A stretch of DNA of 23,666 bases. It comes from Cudoniella acicularis (Eukaryota > Ascomycota > Leotiomycetes > Helotiales > Helotiaceae). Position 1 is the stretch's first letter. Each line of letters starts with the position of its first letter. This document shows positions 1 to 10,576 of the stretch, one piece after another. The stretch covers positions 1 to 23,666 of the forward strand of contig JAAMPI010000888.1 of NCBI GenBank assembly GCA_013054445.1, in the 5' to 3' direction. The notes beneath the pieces are model-generated. The model was not told where the DNA came from. It searched no databases and saw nothing but the letters and a program-made list of their open reading frames with translations. Both the position numbers and the translations under genes were made by a program.

Positions 1-40
1 ATAATCAAATACCAATGGAAAAATCACCCAACTGAGGATC

Positions 41-80
41 TATACTACCCCCCCCCCCGGCTCACTTGTTATTTTGCCAC
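41..80 (+). repeat. Left terminal inverted repeat
   Basis: Positions 41-80 pair with the reverse complement of 1680-1716. The left copy has an 11-base C run (48-58), whereas the right copy has a 7-base G run (1702-1708), so the homopolymer has drifted while the inner 20 bases stayed nearly identical. Confidence 0.88.
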
Positions 81-216
81 GATATTACCACCTCCTGGCA
101 CACCATTTTTTACGTGATAGAGCACCTGATTGAGGCTCTTATAACCGGCAGAATCGCAGGTACCCTACCTGCTAGCTGTGCAGCTGAAGCTATTCACACT
201 TTTACAACACCACAAG

Positions 217-1572
217 ATGCGAACACCACCTACACCTCAATTCGATTCACAGGGCCTTCTAAAGCCCTTGACGCCAACCCCACAGTCCTCGCAGGTAGAC
301 TCAGTGGACTGGAATGCGTTTGTCGACTTTAGCAGCATTCCAAGCCCACCTTCCCTACCTCTATCAGCTCCTAATAATGAACATGAAGCTAACGATATTC
401 CGGAAGCTCTAGAGACCCCCCCTCACCACGATTTAGATTTACAGTCTACGGCATCATGGGACTCCCAAAATGGCCCCCGGCCAGCAAACCTTACCCCTCA
501 CTTTCGCCCGCATTCTCATAATAAAGAGACTGATCGGGATACACGAATCAAAATCCAAGCAGGACTACTATTTGGCGTTCCTTACGACATTATTTGCGAT
601 GGACTAGATGCTATAGAACGGCAGATTCAGTATGCACGAACCTACCGTTCAACCCCGCAAAAGAAGCTAGACTACGCAGGGAGAGTAGGGCTCCGGACGC
701 CCTAGAGGGAGAGAATCGAGCAATGGCTTCATGCCTCACCTTCACGAAAACACGTGCCTTGGCGGAGAGTGTCTAGCCATCCTGACCTTGATCTCGGTGA
801 GGATGTTATTAGCAGAAAGGCAATCTATACAGCATTTAAGCTCTTGGGATACGCATGGTGGATTGCACCTAAAAAGGGCTTTTCGGGTGATCCTACGGTC
901 ATGAGACTACGTGTTACATTAGCTGAACAAGGCCTGACTTAGACAAGAGAGAGGCTATTTAAACAAATGTTCTCGGACGAAGTGTAGGCGATGGGAGGTG
1001 CCCACACAACCTCATATATAACAATGAAAGCAGATAGAAGTGATCGGGATAGTGTTAAGAATTCACAACATAAGTACGGGAAGCTTCCTGCCTAGATGTT
1101 TCACGGTATGATTGTTGATGGCCGAAAAGGGCCTACACGCTTCTAGGAAAAGTGGGGAGGAACCATCGATTCAACGAAATATGATGCTTATATCCTCAGT
1201 CGAATTCAAACCTTTTTTGAAGAGCATGAAGATGAGGACTATATTTTCATGCAGGATAACGCAGGCCCTCACCGCTCCTATGAGACACGGATAAACCTCC
1301 TTCGACGGCATATCCATACATGCGTTTTTCCTCCTTGGTCCCCGGATCTTAATCTTATTGAGCATATGTGGAATTGGATGAAAGACTGGATTCAGGCGTA
1401 TTACTAGGAGGCATGGTACAACCCTTCTAGTATCCCGTTTGCACGGCTTCGGGCGATAATTACAGAGGCTTGGAACGCTGTACCAGATAGCTATATTGTG
1501 ACTTTGTATAATAGCTGGTGGAGGCGCTGCCGGGCTGTTATAGATGCCAAGGGCGGGCCTACAAAGTACTAA
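217..1572 (+). pseudogene. Tc1/mariner transposase pseudogene (DD34E)
   Basis: One uninterrupted frame runs from the first in-frame ATG at 217 to TAA at 1570-1572, broken only by TAG codons at 703, 940, 985, 1093, 1144 and 1405. The N-terminal part has a helix-turn-helix-like segment ending in RQIQYARTYRSTPQKK. The catalytic triad is readable: Asp at 976 (FSDE), Asp at 1255 (MQDNAGPH) and Glu at 1360 (PDLNLIEHMWNWMK). The last two are separated by 34 residues, as in Tc1. Several stops fall where related proteins carry Trp (PA-stop-MFHG, RF-stop-EK), so TGG has become TAG, a TpG-to-TpA change typical of RIP on the opposite strand. No frameshift is needed, so decay was by point mutation and probably recent. 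Confidence 0.9.
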
Positions 1573-1679
1573 ATAAAATCTTGAAATCTGTGAATAGCTT
1601 CAAAAAGTGTGCGAAGGCGGTGAGGCCTGGTGAGCAGAGAAGTGGGGTGCTAAAGCAATATCGCAATAGTGGCAATAAA

Positions 1680-1716
1680 GTGGCAAAATAACAAGTGACC
1701 CGGGGGGGTATGTATA
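1680..1716 (-). repeat. Right terminal inverted repeat
   Basis: This is the reverse complement of the left end, beginning with GTGGCAAAATAACAAGTGAC and ending in TATA. Just inside it (about 1668-1689) the motif GTGGCAA occurs twice, which may be a subterminal transposase-binding repeat. Confidence 0.88.
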
Positions 1717-2485
1717 GTAAATCTATGAATAATTTAGAACTTTTATCCTCCTTATTAGGTATAGCGCAAACCGACTCTCGTTAATCTATACAGTATTTAG
1801 GTATTGGCCCCTGAAGTTCAGTGGAGTGATCACTAGAACTAGCGAGCTGCCCCTGATATAGGCCTGAAATTTGGCAACTAGCGCACTAGACCCTCCAACG
1901 AACTTTAAAACGCAACGACCTTTGAGAAACCGCGTAGCATTTCGTGTACTTGACGAATAAATATTCTGGACCACAATATGCTTTCAAGTAATTTATTGCT
2001 ATTTCACCTGCGCGCTTGCAGTACTTAGTCTGGCCGGATACGTGACTCTCTCGGCGATTGAAGTGCCGCAATGAGGGTCGACTACCTCAGATGTCTGGAT
2101 CTAGATCCTCGAGGCGGATTAAAGGATTAAATAACTCGTAAGGAGTACAAAGCAAACGGCGACGAAGCTCTGCGTGGTGGGGTGCCCAAGCAATATGCGT
2201 GCCACACATCTGAGGCGTGTGGGGGCCGTAGCGAATCGATGTTTTTGAGTATTGAGGCGTTAAGTTGCGACCTGCTGGCGAATCAGCAGCTTTCGTTCCC
2301 GCCAATATTGACAGGAGTAGGTAGCAAATCAAGTTAGCGGGACCAGTGACGACAGCTAAGGTGGGTTAGAGGCCGTTGGGCAGTGGGCACAATGAGCTGT
2401 GGAGTAGCTTTAAATTCCACTGGCGTCCAAGTGTCTTGCACCAACTCCGCCTTGCTTCATATGGTATATTGAAGTTATTTACCCG
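1717..2485. other. Intergenic stretch, no supported gene
   Basis: Only short open frames are present on both strands. The longest minus-strand frames (about 2366-2581, 2087-2332 and 1886-2071) could be relic exons, but none shows a family motif that I recognise. The segment lies between the transposon and the CFEM gene and probably includes the CFEM promoter. Confidence 0.5.
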
Positions 2486-3803
2486 ATGCTCGATCTCATC
2501 TCTGTGGCACTTCATATGAGGCTGCAGCACCACGAAGGCATACACCCTTGTGATATTTTTCACCTTACGAGCTCTTGCCAAACTCCCAGCCTTCTAGCAT
2601 GCGTAGTAAAAACCCTATTTCCTTCCCAGTGGTCTTTTATTTGCTTCTAAAGCTAATGACGAAGCAACCTTGCGTGGCTGAATATGTAAGTGGTGGTACC
2701 GTTGCTGGCTGCAGTTCCACCGACGTAGCCTGCGTCTGCTCGAATTCAACATTCATATCCGGCATATCCTGTTGCATCGCTTCCGCCTGCAGTTCAGCAG
2801 ACCAAGCAGCTGCAGTTAGCTATGGGGATAACCTGTGTTTGGCCAACAGGGTCAATGAGCCCACTTCTCTGGTCTGCACTTCTAGCGCTTCCAGCACAAT
2901 TAACTCTGCATTCACCTCTCAAACATTTACATCTTCAACATTGACTGCCTCGCATTCTCTGGGGTCAGCTAGTTCTACGAGTACGAGTGCTTTAACAAAC
3001 TCTGTAACCACGACTTCTCAGGAAACTCCCGTGTCATTTTCAGCAACGACTGGAGCTGTCACCTCTAAGAAGGGTCTTTCCGCTGGCGCCAAAGCCGGGA
3101 TAGCGATTGGGACAATAGAAGCTATTCTAATTGCCCTCTTACTCGTTTTCTTCCTTCGACGACACCAAAAATCGGACAGGGCAGGGAATTCAGACGAACC
3201 TCTATCCGGCGAGGCAGAACTTCCAACAAAATTCAATACGCAGGAGATTGATGGACAGAACACAGGATATGAAGTTTTAGATTATCCAGTGATGCTAGAA
3301 CTTCCTGAGGAGAAACTAACATCCAGTATCCAAAGAAGGGAACTTTCACAGCAGCGAATGACCACGAACTAGACACAAACTTACCGGAGGCGGAGCTTCA
3401 AAGCCGAGGGCTGAATGAGCACCACATTCCAGAACAGACTTTCAGTCAACCATATCAACCCATCTATGAAACTGAGGATTCCCATGTTAGAAGCCATGAT
3501 GGAACTGCAGGAGTAGCTGATATACAACACGAACCAGGATCCTCGCGCGCCTCTAGTCAAACATTGCTTTTGGATATAAGTACGAGTGCAAGTTCCTCTA
3601 GAATGGATGAGCTTCGAGCCAAAAGAGACAAGATCAGGGTTGAGAAGGAGCGCTTGTTGAAGTTGCAAGAGCTGGGTGAGATAGAGGCTGCTGTCCATCG
3701 TGAGATACAAGAAGAGGAAAGGAATTCAGCTAGCAACGTGTCTCCAGTTAATAATATCTCACAGGGGGATAGTGTGAGTTATGCGATTGATCTTCGGTCA
3801 TAG
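2486..3803 (+). CDS. CFEM-domain single-pass membrane protein
   Basis: My model joins 2486-2605, 2665-3273 and 3327-3803 (401 aa). The first intron (59 nt) joins a codon for Cys-Val to Gln-Pro-Cys, giving the C-x3-C start of a CFEM domain. The domain continues through CSSTDVACVC, SCCIASAC and DNLC. A Ser/Thr-rich stalk, one membrane helix near GIAIGTIEAILIALLLVFF followed by Arg-Arg, and a long acidic cytosolic tail follow. The second intron (53 nt, CTAAC branch then CAG) moves the frame to a tail ending in a charged coiled coil around RVEKERLLKLQELGEIEAA. CFEM proteins are cell-surface proteins of fungi linked to haem binding, wall structure or sensing. The extreme 5' end is weak: the residues before the domain do not look like a signal peptide, so an upstream exon may be missing. 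The donor of intron 2 (GTTTTA) is poor. Confidence 0.72.
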
Positions 3804-3980
3804 GACCAAAAATACCTTTGAATTTCTGTTTCGCAAGATTGACAATGAGCAACTTGCTCTACAGAAGTATAATATAAACGCACTTGCTCTCAACGAGATG
3901 TAAATATGACTATTTAGTTTCGACCATTGATAACTCGATATTTGTACAGCCATCACGGTAAAGTGAGGCACAACTTCTTT

Positions 3981-5607
3981 CTAAATCTCCTCAATATCCA
4001 AGATATTCACCGACGATGGCTGATCCTTCAGCCACTGCTTTGAATCCTGCTTGCTAAAGCCATTTGTGTGCCGCAATATTCGGAGTCTCCAGTTCACTTT
4101 TTTGACACCTGATATTTCTGAAGGGAGAGAACTTGGAATGTCACCCTTTGGGATTATTCTTTGCGCAACGCCACTTCTCCTTCCCCTACGAGAGTTGTTA
4201 GACTGACCATAATGCCTTAATAGTCATAGGATTTTACCACTCACTCAATTCCTTCAAGCGTTTCCTGATTTCATCCCTCTCTTTTTCACGTTGCCAGTCA
4301 GGTTGCGGTATTGTGTTTTTCCCCTTTTCAGATTAGATTTTAGGCAATTTTTTCTAGGCCTCTAATATTCTGAATTCTAACTAGAAGTTAAGAAGCATTA
4401 GAAGACTGTTCGCTGCTTGATGATTGGGAGTTATCTCTCACATTTTTCTGTGCATTCTTTATCTGAGTTGCCCTAATCTTCTTGTACTGTAACTAGAACT
4501 GTAACTTTAGTTAACACCCTGATTCGAAAAATTATACATTCAATAAAAAGCAAAACACTAGCCTTGTCGCCCGAATCCTGTTCACCAGCCATGGATTGCG
4601 CCAACATTTCAATTCTCTTCACCTCCTGCTCTAAGAAAGATCCGTAGGCTCGTGGGTTATAACCCGCTTGCTGCATGAGTCCTAGAGTAAGTGAAACCTC
4701 TTCATTCAGCATTGAAAGCAGTAGAGCCCAGCAGAATTCGAAATATAGGTAGCCAAAAGGAACCGCTATTTTCCAGACTCCCAGCAACGTATGGTCACCA
4801 CAGATAATAGAATGGTTAGTAGAAATCCGAATATAATGAAAGCACTTCTATTTGCATCTTCAGAATATTTATGAATGATATGAAGTGCAATTGAGTGAGC
4901 AAGGGCTGCTGCAATTTCATTTTCGTTTCGACACCGCTCTAATACACAGCTTAGAAGTATTGTTTTGCCGTCCAGAGTTGTGTCAATAAACAGTCGTTCT
5001 GAAATTGAAAAGTAAGTATCAGATGCTTGTTGAGGGCTACCATAATAAAATGACTATTTGAGACTCACTAGTATCTCGAATGATGTAAACATCACCGCCC
5101 TTATAGGCATCTAAACGAGTTCCTTCTAATCTCCTGAACACTTCCCTCACGGTGCGAGTAGAAAGATGGTCGTCCGGGAAGATAAGCCCCGGGCTATATT
5201 TCTGAGTGACTTCAAGGAAAATAAAAGGTTCCGCAAAGTGCCTGCGAGCATTGGGTGGCACTTCATAGTCACTGGAATTTCTAAATCGCTTTCGTGCCGT
5301 ATAAGGAATATTGTCCTGCCCTTCCAGTGCGCAATATAAACTAATTATTAGCACAGAGACATGCGGCAATGGTTGCGACCACCATCGTCCAAACGGGAGG
5401 ACGTTGAAGGTGCCTGGAAAAGTAGATAGGCAAAGGTGATGGCGGAGGTGGTTGGAGCTGTAGGAGTCTTTGTGTTTTTCTTAGTAGAAGTGAACCCGAG
5501 TGATGGAACCCCCGAATGCCAGAGAGGTTGCGGAAGGTTCTAGGTCGCAAGGTGAGTGCGTGCGACCGCCGAACGAAAGGATCTATTGACGGCCGGCGTG
5601 ACAGCAT
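3981..5607 (-). pseudogene. OMA1/M48-like membrane protein with lost zinc motif, probably decayed
   Basis: Model, 5' to 3' on the minus strand: 5607-5069, 4998-4846, 4777-4557, 4486-4442, 4323-4238, 4185-3981. The N terminus is Arg-rich with GIRGFHHSG, like a mitochondrial presequence, then a hydrophobic segment (VVATIAACLCA), then IPYTARKRF, matching the conserved start of OMA1-type proteases. Downstream, NENEIAAALAHSIALHIIHK aligns with the M48 helix but HExxH reads HSIAL, so both the catalytic Glu and the second His are gone. A later NEEVSLTLGLMQQAGYNPRA aligns with the third-ligand region. The frame breaks by one base near 5341-5352 with no intron that repairs it. The other junctions have GT-AG introns of 52-118 nt in phase. 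The last exons (ending NILDIEEI) are not recognised and could belong to a separate gene. Known OMA1 is an inner-membrane stress protease; activity is not expected here. Confidence 0.6.
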
Positions 5608-6220
5608 CTTGTAGGGTGGTTACAATACAATTGAGTGGTTGAACCAGGCGGAGGAGCCTCACGAATCGTAAAGAAGATAACTCGGTGATTTTTTCTCGTT
5701 CCGTCCAAGAAGAGAAAATGAAATGAAATGAAGGAACGAGAGAACATAGTCGAGGGAAGGCGCGGCAGGGAGAATGTTAGTGGCGCTGTGAAACACATGA
5801 CTGGCTTCAACATGCAGAAACGGGCTTGACTTTATCATTTCTCAAAAATGCGGTAAGTGTGAGAGCTGATTTGGGTGTAGAGAAAAAGAAACGTCCACTT
5901 GGTAGGCTGATGGATTATTAAGATGCTTGATTCTGGGTTTTAAAAGCACACCTGCCATTGAGCTTTTGTTGGCTGGCACCAGTTCTTGAACCGTTCCCAA
6001 GCGCTCGGCCAATGGTAATGTACATGGCCACAAAAACGTAGTGTAAAACGGGAGCCTCCTTTCTTGCTTTTTAAAAATGGTATATCCATAACCATACCCA
6101 ATGCCTTGAATTTAAGAACCCTTCGCCAAAATAAAGTTTTTGTACTGAACGCTAAACAACAAGATTCATAAACTCGACACAATTCGACACCCCGTACGCC
6201 GACTAATTTTGACAAAGTCA
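5608..6220. other. Intergenic: M48-like promoter and MPS1 3' region
   Basis: Both flanking genes are on the minus strand, so this stretch holds the 3' untranslated region of the kinase gene and the upstream region of the M48-like gene. No coding motif, RNA gene or repeat was recognised. Confidence 0.5.
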
Positions 6221-8832
6221 TTACAAGGCTTTCCCCTCTGCCATGTTCTTCCTCAGCCGCTCGAAGTATCCTTGTGGCCATAACGTTAATAATTCAGCCT
6301 CAGTAGGCGTCCTATCTTTGATTTTCGCCGCAGTATTCAGTAGAATCCGCCCAAGCAACTCTTCTGTAATAGGTAGGGCATGCTCATCATATTCAATCGG
6401 GTTTAGAAGTGGGTCTCCGACGGCCAGAAGTTCAGTTGCAGAGGGTCTCTGATTCTGATCTCTGTTGAGACATTTCTTCAAAGTCTTGATGAGTGAGGCT
6501 GGGACAGGAACACCTCCCACACCCACGGAAGGGTATTCAATGGCGTAGTTGAAGTTAATGATGGCCTGGCAACGCTGCATCGTATTTTGTATGTGTGCGA
6601 AAGGTGCACGACCATAAACCATCTGGTAAAGAATGCATCCCAAACTCCAAATATCGCTTGGTTTTCCTAGTTTCATGAGTTTTGGCTCATTCGGAATCCT
6701 GCCTCGGGAATCGGGTTTGGCGTTAGAATCCAGAAGAGATTCAGGGGACATATAATTTGGCGTTCCAATTTGCGTTTCTCGATGTACGTTAACTGTTTCA
6801 TCTGTTTGAATAGCATTGGCGATACCGAAGTCGATCAATTTCAATTGACCCTTGACGAGAACAAAATTGGCCGGTTTCAAATCTGAATGGACGATATCAT
6901 GCTCGTGGATTGCTTGAAGACATTCAAGCATTTCTTTCCAATAATGCCTCACAAAACTAGGGTCGAACTTGGAATTCTCGCCGTCTAGGCGCATATCCAG
7001 AATCTTCTTCATATCCAAATCTCCCATTTCCATGAGCTATAGTATTGTTAGTAAAATCCTTGGAAATCTGCGTATCATTTGCCACTCACCACACTAAGTG
7101 TTCCCTTCCCCTCGTTCAATTCGTAGTCGTACAGTTGAATAACTCTTTCAACATTCTCTAACTTCTTGAGTAGATCAATTTCGCCTTTGAAACCTCTGAC
7201 CGCGTTCTCGTCGGCATCCTCAAGGGACACTCTCTTAAGAGCAAAAAATCTTGAATTTTCTGCCATAACACGATAAACCCTTGAGCTACCTCCACGCCCA
7301 ATGCAGTCGAGTCGGGTATATGGTTTTCCATTAACTTTTAGCCCGTTCCTTTTTCGTCCCGCGTTTGAAGTTGTAGCTGCCCCAGCCGTGCTGGTGGCCG
7401 CATCAAGAATCGACATTCTTGGAGGTGGCGGTGCAGGCCTTCTTGGGGTATTTTGATTCCTGGGCGCCAGAGGTCGTCTTTCTGGGGAAACAGCCCGGAG
7501 GGCCATTATATCCATGCTCTCTGGCCGTGTTGGAACCTTTTCCATTTTGTCAAAATTTATGAGTGGTGCTTGTTTATTCTTTTTGAAGGTCGGTGGAGCC
7601 TCGTTCTCTTGGTCGTGCGTTGAAGGTAAATCTGGCCGTGGAGCTGGGACCTTAAATACAGGCTGTACCGGCTGTAATGGAGCTCGAGAATTTGAACCTT
7701 CCCCAACTGATCTCTGAGAACTGGCCAGAGTAGGCGGCGGAGGAGACCGAGATCTTAGCACTGAATTAATAATATCCTTCGAGCTGACAGGACTTCCCGA
7801 AGCAAAGTCTCTGTACGCTGATGAGTACAAAGATGCGCGATTCGGCTCCGGTTCATGTCGGGATTCTGGCTGTTGACTTTGCTGAGATTCTGGCTCTTGC
7901 GATTCCTGACTTTGAGGTTCTTGACTCGATCCCGCACCATCCAGTCCATCTCCTTGTTCATCCATTGGACTCTGCTCTTCGTCATCCATTCGCCTTCTCC
8001 CTCTTCGAGCAGGTCCACGCAAAAATGTCCCAGTAACTTTGCTGACTCTCTTCATCCGCATCGAACTTTGCAATCCTGCTTCTTCGCCATATTTTGACCG
8101 TCCAATTGTAGATGACCCATATTTCGATACGCTGCCTTGACTGGTAGCCAATTGCGATCTTGCTACCGTGGAGGGATATTCTTGTGGTTCGTTGTCCCCA
8201 TTTTCGTTCCGCGACGCCGAATTACTACCACTTGAGGCTTTACCCGACGAACCATACTGCTCTTGATTTCCAGAGGCAGTTATAGGTATCCGAACCGTTC
8301 TTGGGACTTGTGCGGGCGTGCTGAGATCTGTCTGATTTTCTGCTTTGGCGGCCAATTGTTCATTGCGCCTTTGAACTGCACTAGAGAGTGATCCTGCTCT
8401 GCGGAGAGTTGAAGAGCCAGGAGTTCCACTCAATCGCACCACCCTTCTCGGGTATGGGCTGTGGACTTTGCTACCCGGGGGGGATGTCTTCTCTTGGCCT
8501 TTGCTAACACCTCCTGCCTTGAATTCAAATTGATTCTGTACATCTGGTTCCGGAGTTGTTCGTGCGGTCGTGGCGGGAGACTTGTTGACTGTAGGGGCTG
8601 AGTCGTTTAACAATGCGTTTGTTAAGGCACTAAATCTCATCGGAGGGGGTATATCATCGTCTGAACTATCGTTGAGTGAATATGTTCGGGCACGGCTTTC
8701 GCTAGGCGGAGGATCTCCCCTATTCGATAACGATCGCGAAAGAGGTTGTCTGTATGCTTGCCGTGAGGACGGTCGTCGATTGAGGGATGCGAAATGGGAG
8801 GATCCCATCGGGGTTGGTGATGCAGTGGCCAT
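6221..8832 (-). CDS. MPS1: MPS1/TTK-type dual-specificity spindle-checkpoint kinase
   Basis: Two exons, 8832-7090 and 7036-6221 (852 aa), are joined over a 53-nt intron with GTGAGT donor and TACTAAC branch. The start ATG at 8832 has a good context (ACCATGG). Residues 1 to about 505 are a disordered Ser/Pro/Gln-rich region. The kinase domain runs from about 509 to 800: glycine loop IGRGGSSRVYRV, catalytic Lys near 533 (FALKRV), HSDLKPANF at about 631 and DFG at 650-652. The activation segment reads QIGTPNYMSPES. HSD in place of HRD, with LKPANF, is typical of MPS1. MPS1 kinases phosphorylate kinetochore proteins (KNL1/Spc105 MELT repeats) to recruit the checkpoint and also act in bipolar attachment. 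The gene is head-to-head with the esterase gene at 9332. Confidence 0.95.
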
Positions 8833-9331
8833 GGTAGAGGGCTGCAAATCTGATTATGAATAGTCGTCGAAGTGTCGTGTAAAGGTCGTGATCTGCAATT
8901 CCATGCTCCAATCCAAAATATCCTGAAGCAATGCAAACAATTGCGCGTTGTTGGTGGAGGTTATCGCGTTCTGAAAGTTAAGATTCTGGGGAGGGTTGTA
9001 AGCTTTCCTCTTGCCCTATCAAAAGCGATGTTTTCGAAGCCCGTCGCGACGGCAACCGCTGGAACCCACTTTCGCGACGCCTCATTTCTGGAAGTTGTCT
9101 CACAACAGCGGATGAAGGTATGTTCTTGTAGACGTCACCTTAGCACTCCACACGTTCCCGAGTGAATATCAGAGATTTTTATCGGGTCAGGTACCCAGTC
9201 GATACTCTAAGTTGATATTTGTTTCCAAACTTTGTTCAGAGTGACACGAAACAACTTTCTCAAGCACCAAATACGTACCAAATAAGCAATAACGTCTTTC
9301 ACCGTCTTAATATTTTAAGAAACCTGTCATC
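8833..9331. promoter_or_regulatory. Shared divergent promoter, MPS1 / SGNH hydrolase
   Basis: The 499 bp lie between two start codons facing away from each other. The stretch holds GTCGCGAC at 9043-9050 and TTTCGCGA at 9070-9077, which resemble G1/S-type (E2F/MBF-like) sites. Cell-cycle control would suit the kinase gene. Binding itself is inference. Confidence 0.5.
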
Positions 9332-10349
9332 ATGATCATGACAAAATCTCTGCACATTCTCTGTTTTGGAGATAGTCTTACGCATGGATACTCGAAAATG
9401 GGAGCATTGTATCATCCGTACTCAATCGCACTGCAAGCCTCACTGGAGAAAGCCTTCCCTACAATGAATATCACAATAGATGAGCAAGGGCAGAATGGCG
9501 ATCAAGTTACGAGTCCCCCGGGTGGCTTCTTACCAAGAATGGACATATTGTGTAAGTCAGGAGTTCTTAGTAATTCTAGAGTACTTTGCCTTGGCGTGGC
9601 GGAATTGAGTCAGCCGCAAAGGCGTGGAATGAAAGTAGAGGGTGTCTGAGACCTGAGTCAATTCATTTGATTTGTCCTTCAACTTTACAATCTTCAGACC
9701 CATTCCCATACTAACTTACACCAACCAGATGAAGAAGTCCACCCTACAGACCCCTATACGCACGCCATAATCCTCGGGGGTACAAACGACCTAACTCAAA
9801 AACGTCTTCCCTCAGACATCTACAAAAGTCTCCAGCTAGTCTGGGACATACCTCTCGGTTACAATACCACGGTGCTCTCTCTCACCGTCCCAGAAATCGC
9901 CCTTGATCCCCCGATAGTTCCCAACGGACGTTTAGATAAGTTGAATTCCAAAATTTTAAACCACAAAGGTGGAGACAATTTGTAAGTTTTCCCAAACGTA
10001 TGGAGAGAAAGGGAAAGTGCTGATGAGAAGGAATAGTCACACCTTAGATCTCCACTCCAAAGTCCCTTATTGGGATTTACCGGAGGCAAGACGGAAGGAA
10101 ATTTGGGATGATGGTGTGCACTTCACAGCCAAAGGCTACGATTTGATCGGAAACATTCTAGCAGACAAGATTATCAATCTTGTGACTGGGGTCGTGACCG
10201 TTCCTGAAAATAATGTGTGGGTTCATGGGAGTGAAAAGGAAGAGTTGAAGAGGGATAATGTTATGAAAATGAGGGAGGTAGGGTTCGGGGCTATAAGGAA
10301 GAGGCTGAGGAGTGGAAGGGGAGTGGAAATTGTAGAGGCTGAAGGTTAA
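9332..10349 (+). CDS. SGNH/GDSL-family hydrolase (esterase/lipase-like)
   Basis: Three exons, 9332-9551, 9729-9981 and 10037-10349, encode 261 aa. The introns are 177 nt (GTAAGT, CTAAC, CAG) and 55 nt (GTAAGT, TAG), and both splice in phase. The SGNH blocks are readable: LCFGDSLTHGY with the nucleophile Ser in block I, LGGTNDL as block III, and DDGVHFTAKGYDLIG with the Asp and His of block V. There is no signal peptide, so the enzyme is probably cytosolic. Such proteins hydrolyse acyl esters of varied substrates, and the substrate cannot be read from the sequence. The C-terminal 50 residues are a charged tail rich in Arg, Lys and Glu. The gene converges on the COP9 subunit gene with about 227 bp between stop codons. 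Confidence 0.9.
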
Positions 10350-10576
10350 CCGGAATAGAGCTGGGCTCAAATGAGGTATGGGTATATGAAGTATGAAGTA
10401 AATGAGGTACAAACAAATGAATATTGGTAAATGAATTATGAGTACGTTTGGTATCTTGAGATTTTGTCTATTTGTCGTATCTTCGTAACGCCGTTGCAAT
10501 GGTGCCAATGAGGCGACACGCTTTATCCATCCATCAACGCCGTAATATCTCAAATGCAGGAGCCACCGGTTTTGGG

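Larger units (their letters stand above)
41..1716 (+). mobile_element. Tc1/mariner-family DNA transposon, inactivated
   Basis: The element is about 1.68 kb long and bounded by imperfect terminal inverted repeats of about 40 bp. The inner 20 bp of each end are nearly identical (both contain CACTTGTTATTTTGCCAC). Both ends finish in TA, consistent with the TA target duplication of the Tc1/mariner superfamily. The interior holds one transposase reading frame with a DD34E triad but six in-frame TAG codons, so the copy cannot make an active enzyme by itself. Length, ends and triad agree with fungal Tc1-like elements. The exact outer boundary is uncertain by a few bases because the ends differ by an indel near the C-tract. 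Confidence 0.9.

Noticed and set aside
2599..3372. Single-exon CFEM protein of about 258 aa
   Set aside because: It lacks the first CFEM cysteine and stops just before a clearly coding tail in another frame; the two-intron model explains both.
4778..4845. Apparent second membrane helix (SAFIIFGFLLTILL) and frameshift in the M48-like gene
   Set aside because: A 68-nt GT-AG intron with a perfect CTACTAAC branch site fits here and joins the flanking exons in frame, so the hydrophobic reading is probably T-rich intron sequence.
9552..9728. Possible second ORF end inside the esterase gene (frame running to a stop near 9649)
   Set aside because: It is read-through of the 177-nt first intron; the GTAAGT donor, CTAAC branch and phase-correct GTNDL exon support splicing.
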